From NCBI GenBank assembly GCA_027600665.1, contig JADGJL010000005.1:154656-218655 (forward strand): a DNA stretch of 64,000 bases, written 5' to 3'. The position numbers and the translations under genes were made by a program. Below, piece by piece: positions 9,261 to 17,309 of this stretch. The notes under the pieces were generated by a model. The model worked only from the letters and a program-made list of their open reading frames with translations, ran no database searches and was not told the origin of the DNA. How positions within the stretch are numbered: position 1 is the first letter of the stretch; the number at the start of each line of letters is the position of its first letter. The stretch comes from Irineochytrium annulatum. Taxonomy: Eukaryota; Chytridiomycota; Chytridiomycetes; Chytridiales; Chytridiaceae.

Positions 9261-9310
9261 GGATAATCCTTGTAGTTGCATCTGCACCGAATTATAAACT
9301 TCCTATACAT

Positions 9311-9360
9311 GAAATATCCCGCAGTAATCTGACCGGATCAGATCGCTTGCGGGATATTTG
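9311..9360. terminator. bidirectional terminator
   Basis: AAATATCCCGC (9312-9322) pairs with GCGGGATATTT (9349-9359), between the TIGR02206 gene and the convergent SDR gene. Confidence 0.75.
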
Positions 9361-9399
9361 GGCGTTGTCCCTGAATTGGGCCAACGTATATGGATATGT

Positions 9400-10194
9400 T
9401 TATCCACGGAGCAGAGATTCCGCACCATCCACGTAGATTCGTGTACCTGTAACATGAGAGGCTTCATCAGAAGCAAGGAACAGAACGAGGTTAGCGACTT
9501 GCTTCGATGTTCCAGGTTCGCCCTTAAGCGGATGTTCATGACCCTCAGGGAATTCAACTGGAATCTGTACTTCTTTCAGATCATCGGACGGGTAGGTGTT
9601 ATCATCAATGTTGGTATCGATGGCACCTGGGCAGACGGCATTAACACGGATCTTATAACGAGCTAGCTCCAATGCAGCCATCTTCGTAAATGCAGTTTGT
9701 CCTGCTTTGCTGGAAGCGTATGCAGAGAATCCGATTCCTGAGAAAACCCGGTTACCGTTGATGGAACTGGTGATTATGATGCTGCCACCATGTTCTTTCA
9801 GATGAGGGATGGCATATTTGACGGTTGCGAAGGTTCCGCGCATGTTGATCTCCATCGTCTGGTCCCAGTCCTCCATTTCCATCGTTTCAATCGGAGCCAT
9901 CGTTCCGTTGATGCCGGCATTCGCAAATATGATATCCAGCTTGCCCGCTTCAGCCGCAGCCTGATTGATCGCCTTCTGCACTTGGTCCGGTTTGGAGATA
10001 TCACATTCGATCACATACGCTTCTCCGCCAGCCTTTTCAATCGTCTGTTTGGTTTCCTCTGCAGTTTCCGGTGTACGATCCAGCATGTATACTTTGGCTC
10101 CATGCTCGGCGAATCGAATGGCGGTAGCTTGCCCAATACCCGACCCACCTCCAGTTACTATTGCAACTTTGCCTTCCAAACGTTGTTCAGTCAT
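9400..10194 (-). CDS. SDR family NAD(P)-dependent oxidoreductase
   Basis: The 264-residue classical short-chain dehydrogenase has the cofactor motif TGGGSGIG near residue 15, NAGINGT, the catalytic Ser in ITSSINGNR, and YASSK with the catalytic Tyr and Lys. An Asp at the end of strand 2 (MLDRTPET) suggests NAD over NADP. The C-terminus ends VTGTRIYVDGAESLLRG, as in many glucose/ribitol-type SDRs. The start at 10194 is preferred because GGAGGG lies eight bases before it; a Met five codons upstream lies inside that ribosome site. Substrate cannot be told from sequence. Confidence 0.9.
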   Translation of the reverse strand: MTEQRLEGKVAIVTGGGSGIGQATAIRFAEHGAKVYMLDRTPETAEETKQTIEKAGGEAYVIECDISKPDQVQKAINQAAAEAGKLDIIFANAGINGTMAPIETMEMEDWDQTMEINMRGTFATVKYAIPHLKEHGGSIIITSSINGNRVFSGIGFSAYASSKAGQTAFTKMAALELARYKIRVNAVCPGAIDTNIDDNTYPSDDLKEVQIPVEFPEGHEHPLKGEPGTSKQVANLVLFLASDEASHVTGTRIYVDGAESLLRG

Positions 10195-10283
10195 CTCTGA
10201 TCCCTCCATGAGTTAGAATATCGTTGTACCTTCTACTTCTACATACCCGGCTCAAGACTGGTGAATCAATATGTGTCCATATC

Positions 10284-10316
10284 AAAAAAACAGGACCGCA
10301 AGGCGGCCCTGTCCTG
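10284..10316 (-). terminator. rho-independent terminator of the DUF3886-like gene
   Basis: Read on the minus strand, CAGGAC and GTCCTG pair around a GC-rich interior and run into seven T. It lies downstream of the small minus-strand gene at 10403. Confidence 0.75.
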
Positions 10317-10402
10317 TGAGCAGATCGGCTTTATGATCTGTCGGCTTGCAATATTATTTTGGCATGTGGGAGGTAGTAGACACCCTCAGATCATGCCCTG
10401 GC

Positions 10403-10666
10403 TTACTTATGTTTCTTCCAGTCCATCGCGCTGTTATTCAGCAGATATTCGAAGTCGTTATCCCGGCGCTTCTGTTCCGCTTGGCGAGCTTCTTCTGCTT
10501 GCTGGCGTTCCTTCTCTTTAAGTGCCGCCTGGGCAGCCTTCGCCTCATCTGCCTGAGCTTTCAGCTTCTCCAGCACATCACTGCTAAGCAGATCTTTCAG
10601 TGTTGTGGGTTTATCCTGTGCTACTGCCGCTTTGGGAGCAGGAGTGCGTTTCTTGGATTTTGCCAT
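10403..10666 (-). CDS. small charged protein, YqkE/DUF3886-like
   Basis: The 87-residue protein begins MAKSKKRTPAPK, continues through a lysine, alanine and glutamate-rich predicted long helix (about residues 30-75), and ends DFEYLLNNSAMDWKKHK. The ending and charge pattern resemble the YqkE (DUF3886) family of spore-forming Bacilli, whose role is unknown. The start is set by AAAGGAG upstream. The helix could form a coiled coil. It is transcribed alone with a good terminator. Confidence 0.7.
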   Translation of the reverse strand: MAKSKKRTPAPKAAVAQDKPTTLKDLLSSDVLEKLKAQADEAKAAQAALKEKERQQAEEARQAEQKRRDNDFEYLLNNSAMDWKKHK

Positions 10667-10866
10667 AGGAAAATCTCCTTTCAAAACATGAATCAGGTTC
10701 CATTTATCGTACAGTAGTCATAGTATATCAGGTTCCCGTAAAGCATTCCATGAATCTGCGGAACAAAAGCAGGAAAATGAGGGTTGCATGGCGAATGAAT
10801 TCGGGTATAAAATCATATACTATTACCGATACTGCGACTATTCCCTGGAGAAAGGAGTCGTTGTTC

Positions 10867-10977
10867 GTGGAAGTAAACCGTGGTTTACTGAAAGGGCTTG
10901 CATGGGGTGTTGCCTTTAGCTGCCCGTTATGGATTGCGATTATCGGCTGGTTACGTTTGATGGGATGGATGTATTGA
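10867..10977 (+). CDS. 36-residue single-span membrane peptide
   Basis: The GTG start at 10867 lies nine bases after a perfect AAAGGAG (10851-10857). The product is EVNRGLLKGLAWGVAFSCPL and on to WIAIIGWLRLMGWMY, one hydrophobic span of about 22 residues. A strong terminator follows. A longer in-frame reading back to 10750 has no ribosome site and a non-hydrophobic N-terminus, so it is not favoured. Function unknown; similar tiny membrane proteins are often overlooked in annotation. Confidence 0.55.
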   Translation: MEVNRGLLKGLAWGVAFSCPLWIAIIGWLRLMGWMY

Positions 10978-11046
10978 GGATGATGCCGGAAGAGGTCATT
11001 TTATATAAAGTCAGATATGTAACCGCTATCATTAATATTATTAAAT

Positions 11047-11090
11047 AAAGCTCTGCCTTGTGACATTCGCACAGGACAGAGCTTTTGTTT
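11047..11090. terminator. bidirectional terminator
   Basis: AAAGCTCTGCCTTGTG pairs with the complementary CACAGGACAGAGCTTT, followed by T-rich sequence. It lies between the 36-aa gene and the convergent cyclophilin gene. Confidence 0.8.
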
Positions 11091-11150
11091 GTTCAGACTT
11101 CATTAACAAGTCATAACCATGGATTATCATCCGTTTGGCAAGGATGTTAA

Positions 11151-11801
11151 TTAAGGCATTTTTACCGGTTCTGGATATTCCAGACCGTGGGTATCTACCG
11201 TAACTTTTTTCATAACTTGATCCTTAACGGGTTTGTCACCTTCACCTATTTCCTGAGCTGCAATTCCATCAACAACTTCCATGCCTTCAGTAACCTTGCC
11301 AAAGGTGGCATATGAATTATCCAGGTAATCCGCATCTGCTAACATGATGAAAAATTGGGAGCCTGCAGAATCCAGATTATCCGATTTACGTGCCATCGAA
11401 ATGATTCCCCGAGTATGATTCAGGTGATTTTTGTGACCATTGGAAGTGAACTCCCCTTTGATTGTATAACCTGGGCCGCCCGAACCGTTGCCCTCTGGAT
11501 CTCCACCCTGAATCATGAAGCCCGGAATGACCCGGTGAAAGATCAGGCCGTCATAGAACCCTTTATTGGCAAGGGAGATGAAGTTATACACTGTGTTGGG
11601 CGCAATCTCCGGATAGAGCTCAATAACGATCTTTTGACCATCCTGCATCTCAATAGTTGCCACAGGGTTTGGACCTTCAGGTGCGGCTGGCACCGGCGTT
11701 TGCTCGGCACTGGACGCAGGGCGCCCGCAACCACTAATGACGATAAGCAGCATCGCAAGAACGAGCGATACTGCGGTTGTTTTTTTCCACCGTAAAGACA
11801 T
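11151..11801 (-). CDS. cyclophilin-type peptidyl-prolyl isomerase lipoprotein
   Basis: The 216-residue protein has a lipoprotein signal (about residues 9-27, lipobox VISGC) and then a full cyclophilin fold. Motifs include YNFISLANKGFYDGLIFHRVIPGFMIQGGDP (read in parts), with the catalytic Arg in FHRV, and AGSQFFIMLADADYLDNSYATFGKV. It should speed prolyl isomerisation of exported proteins on the outer face of the membrane. The ATG follows AAGGAGG. A far upstream in-frame extension is rejected because it overlaps the divergent MFS gene region and lacks a signal sequence at its front. Confidence 0.9.
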   Translation of the reverse strand: MSLRWKKTTAVSLVLAMLLIVISGCGRPASSAEQTPVPAAPEGPNPVATIEMQDGQKIVIELYPEIAPNTVYNFISLANKGFYDGLIFHRVIPGFMIQGGDPEGNGSGGPGYTIKGEFTSNGHKNHLNHTRGIISMARKSDNLDSAGSQFFIMLADADYLDNSYATFGKVTEGMEVVDGIAAQEIGEGDKPVKDQVMKKVTVDTHGLEYPEPVKMP

Positions 11802-12057
11802 GAAAACGTTCCTCCTTGCATCTCTGCATGATATATTTTCTCCAAATCGTATTTGGATATTTACCCAACTATCATACCGTTTTTGTGGACAGAATGGCAA
11901 TGTAATACGTGTAGTTGTGGTGAACAAGGGATGGCCTTCATGGAATGATGGGTGTAAAATAAGGAAAATGCTTCCGCATCGGGGACGTACGGGTCTGTTC
12001 CGTCCGCTCCAATATACGGCAGTCCCGGCGTCAGTAACGGAAAGGACGTGCGGGTAT

Positions 12058-13272
12058 ATGAACTTCTCGTGGAAGCGAAATCTCATCATATTATGGATTG
12101 GTGTATTTTTTTGCAGCACGGCGTATTCGATCTCAATTCCATTTCTACCCCTGTTTCTAAGTGCTGACTTGGGGGTTCGTGATCACCTGGAGTTATGGTC
12201 GGGACTTGCCTTCGGCATTACGTTTCTCGCGAGTGCGCTCGTGTCTCCGTTCTGGGGTTCGCTGGCTGATAAATACGGGCGCAAACCTATGCTCATCCGG
12301 TCAGGATACAGCCTTGCCGTCTTGTATCTTATCAATTATTTCGTGCAGGACCCCTATTCGCTAATTGTTGTTCGATTGTTTCAGGGTCTGCTTGCAGGGT
12401 TTGTTCCAGCAGCAATTGCCCTGGTAGGCACCAATACACCTGAGGAGAAGACCGGTTATGCACTGGGTATTATGTCTACTGCTGGAGCCACTGGCGGTAT
12501 TATTGGACCGTTAATTGGTGGCGTGGTGAGTCACTATTACGGCAACCGGAATGCATTTTTGTTTTCGGCAATTGTTGTATTGGTATCAGCTATTATTGCA
12601 ACCTTTTGGGTAAAAGAAGAGAACTTCAACCGAAATAAAGCTCGTTCCCATGTCATGGATGACATTCGTGAAGCGAGAGCGAATCGTGTGTTTATGACGG
12701 TGCTTGGCATGATGGGCATATGTACGTTCTCCGTTATGATTCTGGAGCCACTTTTGACGGTCTATGTGATGGAAATGGGTGTTCAGCCTGATCGTGCCTC
12801 ACTTAGCTCAGGTATTATTTTCTCGGCGGTGGGGGTAGCAACAGTTATTATGGCACCGCGTTGGGGCAAGATTGGTACAAGGATCGGATACGGTAAAGTG
12901 CTGATCATTGGACTGGTTGGCGGGGCTGTAGGCAATCTTCTACAGTTCTTTACAACAGGTTATATCGCATTTGGCATTTTGCGATTCGTGTATGGTCTAT
13001 TCTTTGCAGCTGTATTTCCGGCCATTAACGCCATGATTGTGCAGGCTACCGCATCAAGTTTCAGGGGAAGGGCTTTTAGTCTGAACCAGTCCGCTGCCCA
13101 GATCGGGACGATGGCGGGACCAATTATTGGTGGCGTTCTCGGTGGCTGGTTGCCAATACGCTGGATATTTATCATTAATGGACTTGCGCTGATCATCACT
13201 GCGATTGTAGCAAAGTGGTCGGGATTGGATCACAAACTGCCTGGAACAGGCAAGATTTCCGCTAAGCGGTGA
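12058..13272 (+). CDS. MFS drug/multidrug efflux transporter
   Basis: The 404-residue protein has about twelve membrane helices. The first intracellular loop carries GSLADKYGRKPML, the MFS motif A, and helix 5 has the antiporter-type motif GATGGIIGPLIGG. A second GPIIGGVLGG repeat occurs in the C-half. This pattern fits DHA1-type proton-driven drug exporters such as YitG/Bmr relatives. The ATG at 12058 is chosen because it starts just before the first helix and AAAGGA precedes it by eleven bases. The in-frame extension upstream overlaps the divergent cyclophilin gene. Substrate unknown. A strong terminator follows. Confidence 0.9.
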   Translation: MNFSWKRNLIILWIGVFFCSTAYSISIPFLPLFLSADLGVRDHLELWSGLAFGITFLASALVSPFWGSLADKYGRKPMLIRSGYSLAVLYLINYFVQDPYSLIVVRLFQGLLAGFVPAAIALVGTNTPEEKTGYALGIMSTAGATGGIIGPLIGGVVSHYYGNRNAFLFSAIVVLVSAIIATFWVKEENFNRNKARSHVMDDIREARANRVFMTVLGMMGICTFSVMILEPLLTVYVMEMGVQPDRASLSSGIIFSAVGVATVIMAPRWGKIGTRIGYGKVLIIGLVGGAVGNLLQFFTTGYIAFGILRFVYGLFFAAVFPAINAMIVQATASSFRGRAFSLNQSAAQIGTMAGPIIGGVLGGWLPIRWIFIINGLALIITAIVAKWSGLDHKLPGTGKISAKR

Positions 13273-13315
13273 TACTGAATTGCAAAGAGAAATTGAACTT
13301 ACAGGTAACGAAACG

Positions 13316-13357
13316 AAAAAAGATGACGCTGTGGAATTACAGACGTCATCTTTTTTA
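13316..13357 (+). terminator. rho-independent terminator of the MFS gene
   Basis: AAAAAAGATGACG pairs with CGTCATCTTTTTT, enclosing a smaller CTGT/ACAG stem. Confidence 0.85.
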
Positions 13358-13374
13358 AGTCTACTATGGATCTA

Positions 13375-13562
13375 TATAAGTTGAACTAATTTTTACACGA
13401 GAACGTAGAGGGCAGAAATAATCTGAAGAAACGGAGTGCTCGCCTTTATACCCGGATTATTACCTTTGAAAAGAGAATCAAAAAATCTGGGGATAACAGC
13501 GATCAGAAGGTTATTCTGTCATCGGAGTGGCAAGTGTAATACTTTATAGTTCAATTTTTATA
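13375..13562. repeat. MITE-like inverted-repeat element B (about 188 bp)
   Basis: TATAAGTTGAACTA at 13375-13388 faces TAGTTCAATTTTTATA at 13547-13562, an imperfect terminal inverted repeat with a shared TTGAACTA core. No coding sense was found inside. The stretch accounts for nearly the whole gap between the MFS terminator and the next gene. The unit boundaries are approximate. Confidence 0.45.
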
Positions 13563-13570
13563 GGAAGGCT

Positions 13571-13765
13571 TTATTGACCATCCGAAGAGGGCTTGCGAGA
13601 AGCCTTCTCTTTAGGAATGGCATGCTCCACCGCATCACGTTGATCCTCATCCTCAAGTGCTTCGGGGAAGGAATCCTCAGTGAACAGTCCGAAGTCCGGG
13701 TCAATATCCCTTTCGGTCACAAGATTATCCGGTTCATGCGTATGTTTGTCGCGGTCTTCTTTCAT
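13571..13765 (-). CDS. hypothetical acidic protein, 64 aa
   Basis: The 64-residue product is rich in Asp, Glu and Lys (DRDKHTHEPDNLVTERDIDP, then EALEDEDQRDAVEHAIPKEK) and has no membrane segment. The ATG is preceded by GAGGAGGTG at a good distance, which supports translation. It precedes no gene closely but lies downstream of a second acidic, Pro-rich gene on the same strand, 40 bases away, so the two may form one operon. No family recognised. Confidence 0.6.
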   Translation of the reverse strand: MKEDRDKHTHEPDNLVTERDIDPDFGLFTEDSFPEALEDEDQRDAVEHAIPKEKASRKPSSDGQ

Positions 13766-13804
13766 CGTGTATGCACCTCCTCATTCAGGATGTCATAACT
13801 GCCG

Positions 13805-14176
13805 TTAACGTCGTGGTGGAACATCGTTCTCGGGTTTGGCATCTGCACCAGCACCATTGAGCAGATCAGTACCATGCAGTGCGTCCGGATCGGGGGCAGC
13901 AGGATCAACTGGACTGTTTGGTTGCAGCAGGTCTGCATCCGGTACAGATTCTAGCGGTGTCTCAGCCAAACGTGAATCCAGTTCCGGCTCGTCCACAGCC
14001 GTTGCGGCTACGGGTGCAAGATCCGCATCTTCCGTTACAATCCGTCTGCCGGAAACTTCATCAAAGGTATCCATATCGCCTTCCGGGACTTCCGTCTCTG
14101 GCGGAATATCGCGGAACCTCTGATAACGGTCATAATAGCGGTCGCTCTCTTCGTTACTAATTGGTTTGTCAGACAT
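13805..14176 (-). CDS. hypothetical acidic Pro/Ala-rich protein, 123 aa
   Basis: The 123-residue product begins MSDKPISNEESDRYYDRYQR and then becomes low in complexity, with many Pro, Ala, Asp and Glu, and it ends DVPPRR. It is probably largely unstructured. GAAAGGAAG stands about ten bases before the ATG at 14176. A GTG three codons earlier overlaps that site. It may be co-transcribed with the 64-aa gene downstream and the 53-aa membrane protein gene upstream. No family recognised. Confidence 0.6.
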   Translation of the reverse strand: MSDKPISNEESDRYYDRYQRFRDIPPETEVPEGDMDTFDEVSGRRIVTEDADLAPVAATAVDEPELDSRLAETPLESVPDADLLQPNSPVDPAAPDPDALHGTDLLNGAGADAKPENDVPPRR

Positions 14177-14295
14177 GAATAACACTTCCTTTCATTGTTG
14201 GTTGCCCAAGCTTCTTACCCCGTAGTTACCCAAAGCGCTATTGTTGTAATCTTGCACATTTTATTATCCCCGGGGTTTGCTACGATATGAATGCC

Positions 14296-14457
14296 TTAGA
14301 ATTTAGGGAATACATATTTAACCAGGAAGTATAAGAATCCGAAAAAGATTATCACATAAGCAGCATATTTAATAAATGTGGAAGCGACCATACTTGAATC
14401 CGATTTATGCTGAACATCCTTATGTTCCACCTCAACTGTACGATGCGGCTCATTCAT
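14296..14457 (-). CDS. 53-residue single-span membrane protein
   Basis: An ATG at 14457, eight bases after AAGGAG, opens a 53-codon frame. The polar N-half reads NEPHRTVEVEHKDVQHKSDS and the hydrophobic C-half reads YAAYVIIFFGFLYFLVKYVF, then a TAA stop. This is a convincing one-span membrane protein with an inside or outside tail of about 25 residues. Its role is unknown. It is on the same strand as the two acidic small genes that follow. Confidence 0.6.
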   Translation of the reverse strand: MNEPHRTVEVEHKDVQHKSDSSMVASTFIKYAAYVIIFFGFLYFLVKYVFPKF

Positions 14458-14602
14458 TGCAATCATCTCCTTAGCGTGTTTGTTTGCTTTGAGAAACCAT
14501 TACACCTGAAGCAAAGGATTGAATCTCGGTCACCGTTTTTACAGCTTTTCCTGTTTTGCCTATGTTATGATTAAGCTTGAATATGTAAGGGAGGGGTCTC
14601 AA

Positions 14603-14884
14603 GTGGACTGGTTCACACTGGGCAATATGATTACACGCATCCGTATCGGGCAAAAGGCGTCTACACCCGGTTTCTCCCGTACCGTCATCCGTCGTCCGGA
14701 CGGTTTATTTTGGGTAGGCGGAATATGGTCCGGACAAGTTGTACAGTTGCGGGATTTCCTTTTTTCCGATATATGGACCATCTATGATGATGAGGAAACA
14801 GAGCAGTGGCTTGAATTCCGTAGTCAAGTTGAACAGAAAGAGCGGGAAATGATAGAGAACCAGTTCGAAGACTTGCGTGATTAA
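14603..14884 (+). CDS. hypothetical protein, 93 aa
   Basis: The 93-residue protein starts with GTG at 14603, behind a strong GGGAGGGG. It reads DWFTLGNMITRIRIGQKAST, then VIRRPDGLFWVGGIWSGQVV and an acidic helical C-terminus (EQKEREMIENQFEDLRD). No membrane segment or signal is visible. An in-frame ATG 28 codons upstream has no ribosome site. No family recognised. It lies 150 bases before the sensor kinase on the same strand, but no functional link is visible. Confidence 0.6.
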   Translation: MDWFTLGNMITRIRIGQKASTPGFSRTVIRRPDGLFWVGGIWSGQVVQLRDFLFSDIWTIYDDEETEQWLEFRSQVEQKEREMIENQFEDLRD

Positions 14885-15036
14885 TCATATATGCATAACA
14901 ATAAAATGGAAATAAAACTATAAATCGACTTAAATGTGAAAATTCATTTTATCTAAGAAGGTGACGTGACAAATGGTGGCGAATGATAAATGAGAGAATC
15001 TAAGATAGGGAAAATTGGAACTTTGAGGTGCTGTGA

Positions 15037-16935
15037 ATGAAAAATGTGCCCAAAGCTATCGTCATCTTATGGATGAGTGTATTGATTATTCTAGGTATGC
15101 CACATGGAATGGTCTTTGCAACTACAGGAGCGATTCAGCAACCTGCATCCATTACAGGATGGGAAGTAAAATGGGGGAACGTTGACGATCAAGGGTTCAT
15201 AAGTGAGGTTAAGGGAACAGATGAGATATGGGAAAAGCAGGGCATCGATAAGTTAGAGTATAGCAATACGGATCGATCGAGTTCCTTATGGACTCGCCTG
15301 ACCATCCCTGAATTGAGTGAAGAAAGCTCAGCCATTCGATTTGAGAACATTAAAGGCAATCATATTGTTATCTATCTGGAGGACCGCAAGGTCTACGAGA
15401 ACTACCATTACAATTATGATAATAATGCGGTGTTACTACCCTTATCCAGCGAAAATTCGGGTGACACGCTCTATGTATGGTCGCAAAATGAGAAAGGTCG
15501 TCTGGGCATACAAGGTACTGTTCAAGTTGGACCTTATGCTGCGTTACAGGAGAGATATATTCATAACGGGCTTATTGATGTCATTTTGGGTGCGACCTTT
15601 GTTTTCACAGCGATTACGATGCTGAGTTGTACGTTCTTCCTTGGCAAATTCCATAAGGGATTGTGGATCTCACTATGCATGGTGATGGGTTCCATCGGCA
15701 CAATGATCATCACGTATTCGCAATTTTTGTATACGTTCTATCAGGTATATGGTGACCTGTATTCGGTAGTCTTTGATCTGGCTATGCTGCTGGGAATGCC
15801 AGCGCTATGTTATTTTTTTGAGCAGATTATCGGGCCGGGACTGCATGGTATCTTCACCAAACTGCGAAAAATAACATTCATATATTCAGTTATCGCTGTG
15901 TTCTCTCTATTTATCTACGTTACTTCAGGTGGGCAATGGGAGTTTCTCTACAATCTGCTCGTACAGCGTGTGGTCGGTATGGTGCTGGTCATCCTGCTGA
16001 CAATTCTGTTGGTTGGAACCATCGCCAAAGCACTGCAACGAAATCGGGAAGCCATCCTGCTTGCGACAGGATTCGGTACATTTGCCTTGATCAGTGTGGC
16101 TGAACTGTTGTGGTATTATCAGCGGAGTGGGACGTATCATCTGTTATGGTGGAAATGGTCCATGGTTGCATTTGTGATCTCGCTGATTGCCATTCTCGGA
16201 AGTCGGTTTGCCGAAAAACACACCAAAGTGCTGGAGTATTCCAAGGAACTGGAGTTATTCAACAATGAGTTGCAGCGATCCGAGAAGATGGAGATTATTA
16301 GCGAATTGGCAGCTTCCGTTGCCCATGAAGTACGTAATCCGCTTCAGGTGACAAGAGGGTTCCTGCAACTTATGACAGAACAGGAAGACAACAAAAATAA
16401 GGGATATGTGCGTATTGCACTGGAGGAACTTGACCGTGCTTCGGGCATTATCACGGACTTTCTTACCTTTGCCAAACCTGAATTCGACCATATTATCTCG
16501 CTTAATATCTCGGATGAGTTCAATCATATTGAAGGTATCCTTGTACCGATGGCTAATCTGGAAGGTGGCAAAATCACCACTGATATTCCGCCAGATTTAT
16601 ATATTCGGGGCAATTCCTCGAAGTTTAAGCAGGCTTTTATCAACATTATCAAGAACAGTATTGAAGCTCTGCAGGGACAAGGCCAGATTGATATCTGGGC
16701 TTACAAGCAGGATGGGGTTATTAAGGTGCATGTCAGGGATAATGGAGAGGGAATGGATGAGGAAGCACTCTCCCGGTTGGGCGAGCCTTATTTCTCCAAT
16801 AAAATCAAAGGCACTGGTCTCGGCATGATGGTGACATTCCGAATTGTTGAAGCGATGCAAGGACAGATCAGCTTTACAAGTACCAAAGGGGTAGGAACAG
16901 AAGCGGTTGTATCTTTTGCTGAGTTCGTCGAATGA
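15037..16935 (+). CDS. multi-pass membrane sensor histidine kinase
   Basis: The 632-residue protein has a signal sequence (about 7-29) and an extracellular beta-rich domain of roughly 145 residues resembling 7TMR-DISM sensor domains. A run of about seven membrane helices (about 180-395) and a short coiled linker follow. The cytoplasmic kinase has the H-box AHEVRNPLQVTRGFL with phospho-acceptor His430, N-box IIKNSIEAL, and G-boxes DNGEGMDEE and KGTGLGMMV. This HisKA/HATPase arrangement is that of sporulation-type kinases (KinB/KinA group), which usually feed Spo0F. No response regulator is adjacent. The gene faces, tail to tail, the NHLP peptide and isoprenoid-enzyme genes, so it may be their receptor, by analogy with ComP. 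Start follows GAGGTG. Confidence 0.85.
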   Translation: MKNVPKAIVILWMSVLIILGMPHGMVFATTGAIQQPASITGWEVKWGNVDDQGFISEVKGTDEIWEKQGIDKLEYSNTDRSSSLWTRLTIPELSEESSAIRFENIKGNHIVIYLEDRKVYENYHYNYDNNAVLLPLSSENSGDTLYVWSQNEKGRLGIQGTVQVGPYAALQERYIHNGLIDVILGATFVFTAITMLSCTFFLGKFHKGLWISLCMVMGSIGTMIITYSQFLYTFYQVYGDLYSVVFDLAMLLGMPALCYFFEQIIGPGLHGIFTKLRKITFIYSVIAVFSLFIYVTSGGQWEFLYNLLVQRVVGMVLVILLTILLVGTIAKALQRNREAILLATGFGTFALISVAELLWYYQRSGTYHLLWWKWSMVAFVISLIAILGSRFAEKHTKVLEYSKELELFNNELQRSEKMEIISELAASVAHEVRNPLQVTRGFLQLMTEQEDNKNKGYVRIALEELDRASGIITDFLTFAKPEFDHIISLNISDEFNHIEGILVPMANLEGGKITTDIPPDLYIRGNSSKFKQAFINIIKNSIEALQGQGQIDIWAYKQDGVIKVHVRDNGEGMDEEALSRLGEPYFSNKIKGTGLGMMVTFRIVEAMQGQISFTSTKGVGTEAVVSFAEFVE

Positions 16936-17012
16936 CGAACTCACAGAAGCATACAGCGGCTTTTTTTGTCCCTACCCCTAATCACTTACGTTACCAATTT
17001 AACTCACCCGAT

Positions 17013-17255
17013 TTAACTTCTCCAAGGTCCGCAATTCACATCATAATTTACTTTGGAAGGATTGGGAGGTATGACAAGAACATAATCATTCTGCTGCTCC
17101 TCAACGGTACGTACCTGAATGTGCTCCGGGATTATGATTCCGAAAGCTTCACGAAGCGCTTGCTTCGGATTGGAGTGCAATTGTTGTCTGAAATGCTCGT
17201 CAGTCCAAGCCTTTTCAATAATATCCTCATGCAACGTTTTCTCTGATACCATCAT
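17013..17255 (-). CDS. NHLP-leader peptide precursor with C-terminal Trp (ComX-like)
   Basis: The 80-residue product has a leader very like nitrile hydratase alpha-type (NHLP) RiPP leaders: IIEKAWTDEHFRQQLHSNP, then KQALREAFGIIIPEHIQV and a closing YVLVIPPNP. After this comes a short tail of about 13 residues ending N-C-G-P-W-R-S, with Trp78 third from the end. The start is set at 17255 since AAGGGA lies nine bases ahead; two or six codons either way are possible. It sits 54 bases after the isoprenoid-type enzyme gene and is surely co-transcribed. I infer that it is a modified peptide precursor, perhaps prenylated on Trp as in ComX. It could also be a small nitrile-hydratase-like domain of other use. 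Confidence 0.6.
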   Translation of the reverse strand: MMVSEKTLHEDIIEKAWTDEHFRQQLHSNPKQALREAFGIIIPEHIQVRTVEEQQNDYVLVIPPNPSKVNYDVNCGPWRS

Positions 17256-17309
17256 CGTCAACATTCCCTTCATATTTGAAATTAAACTGAATCAGCTTAG
17301 TCCTTATGC

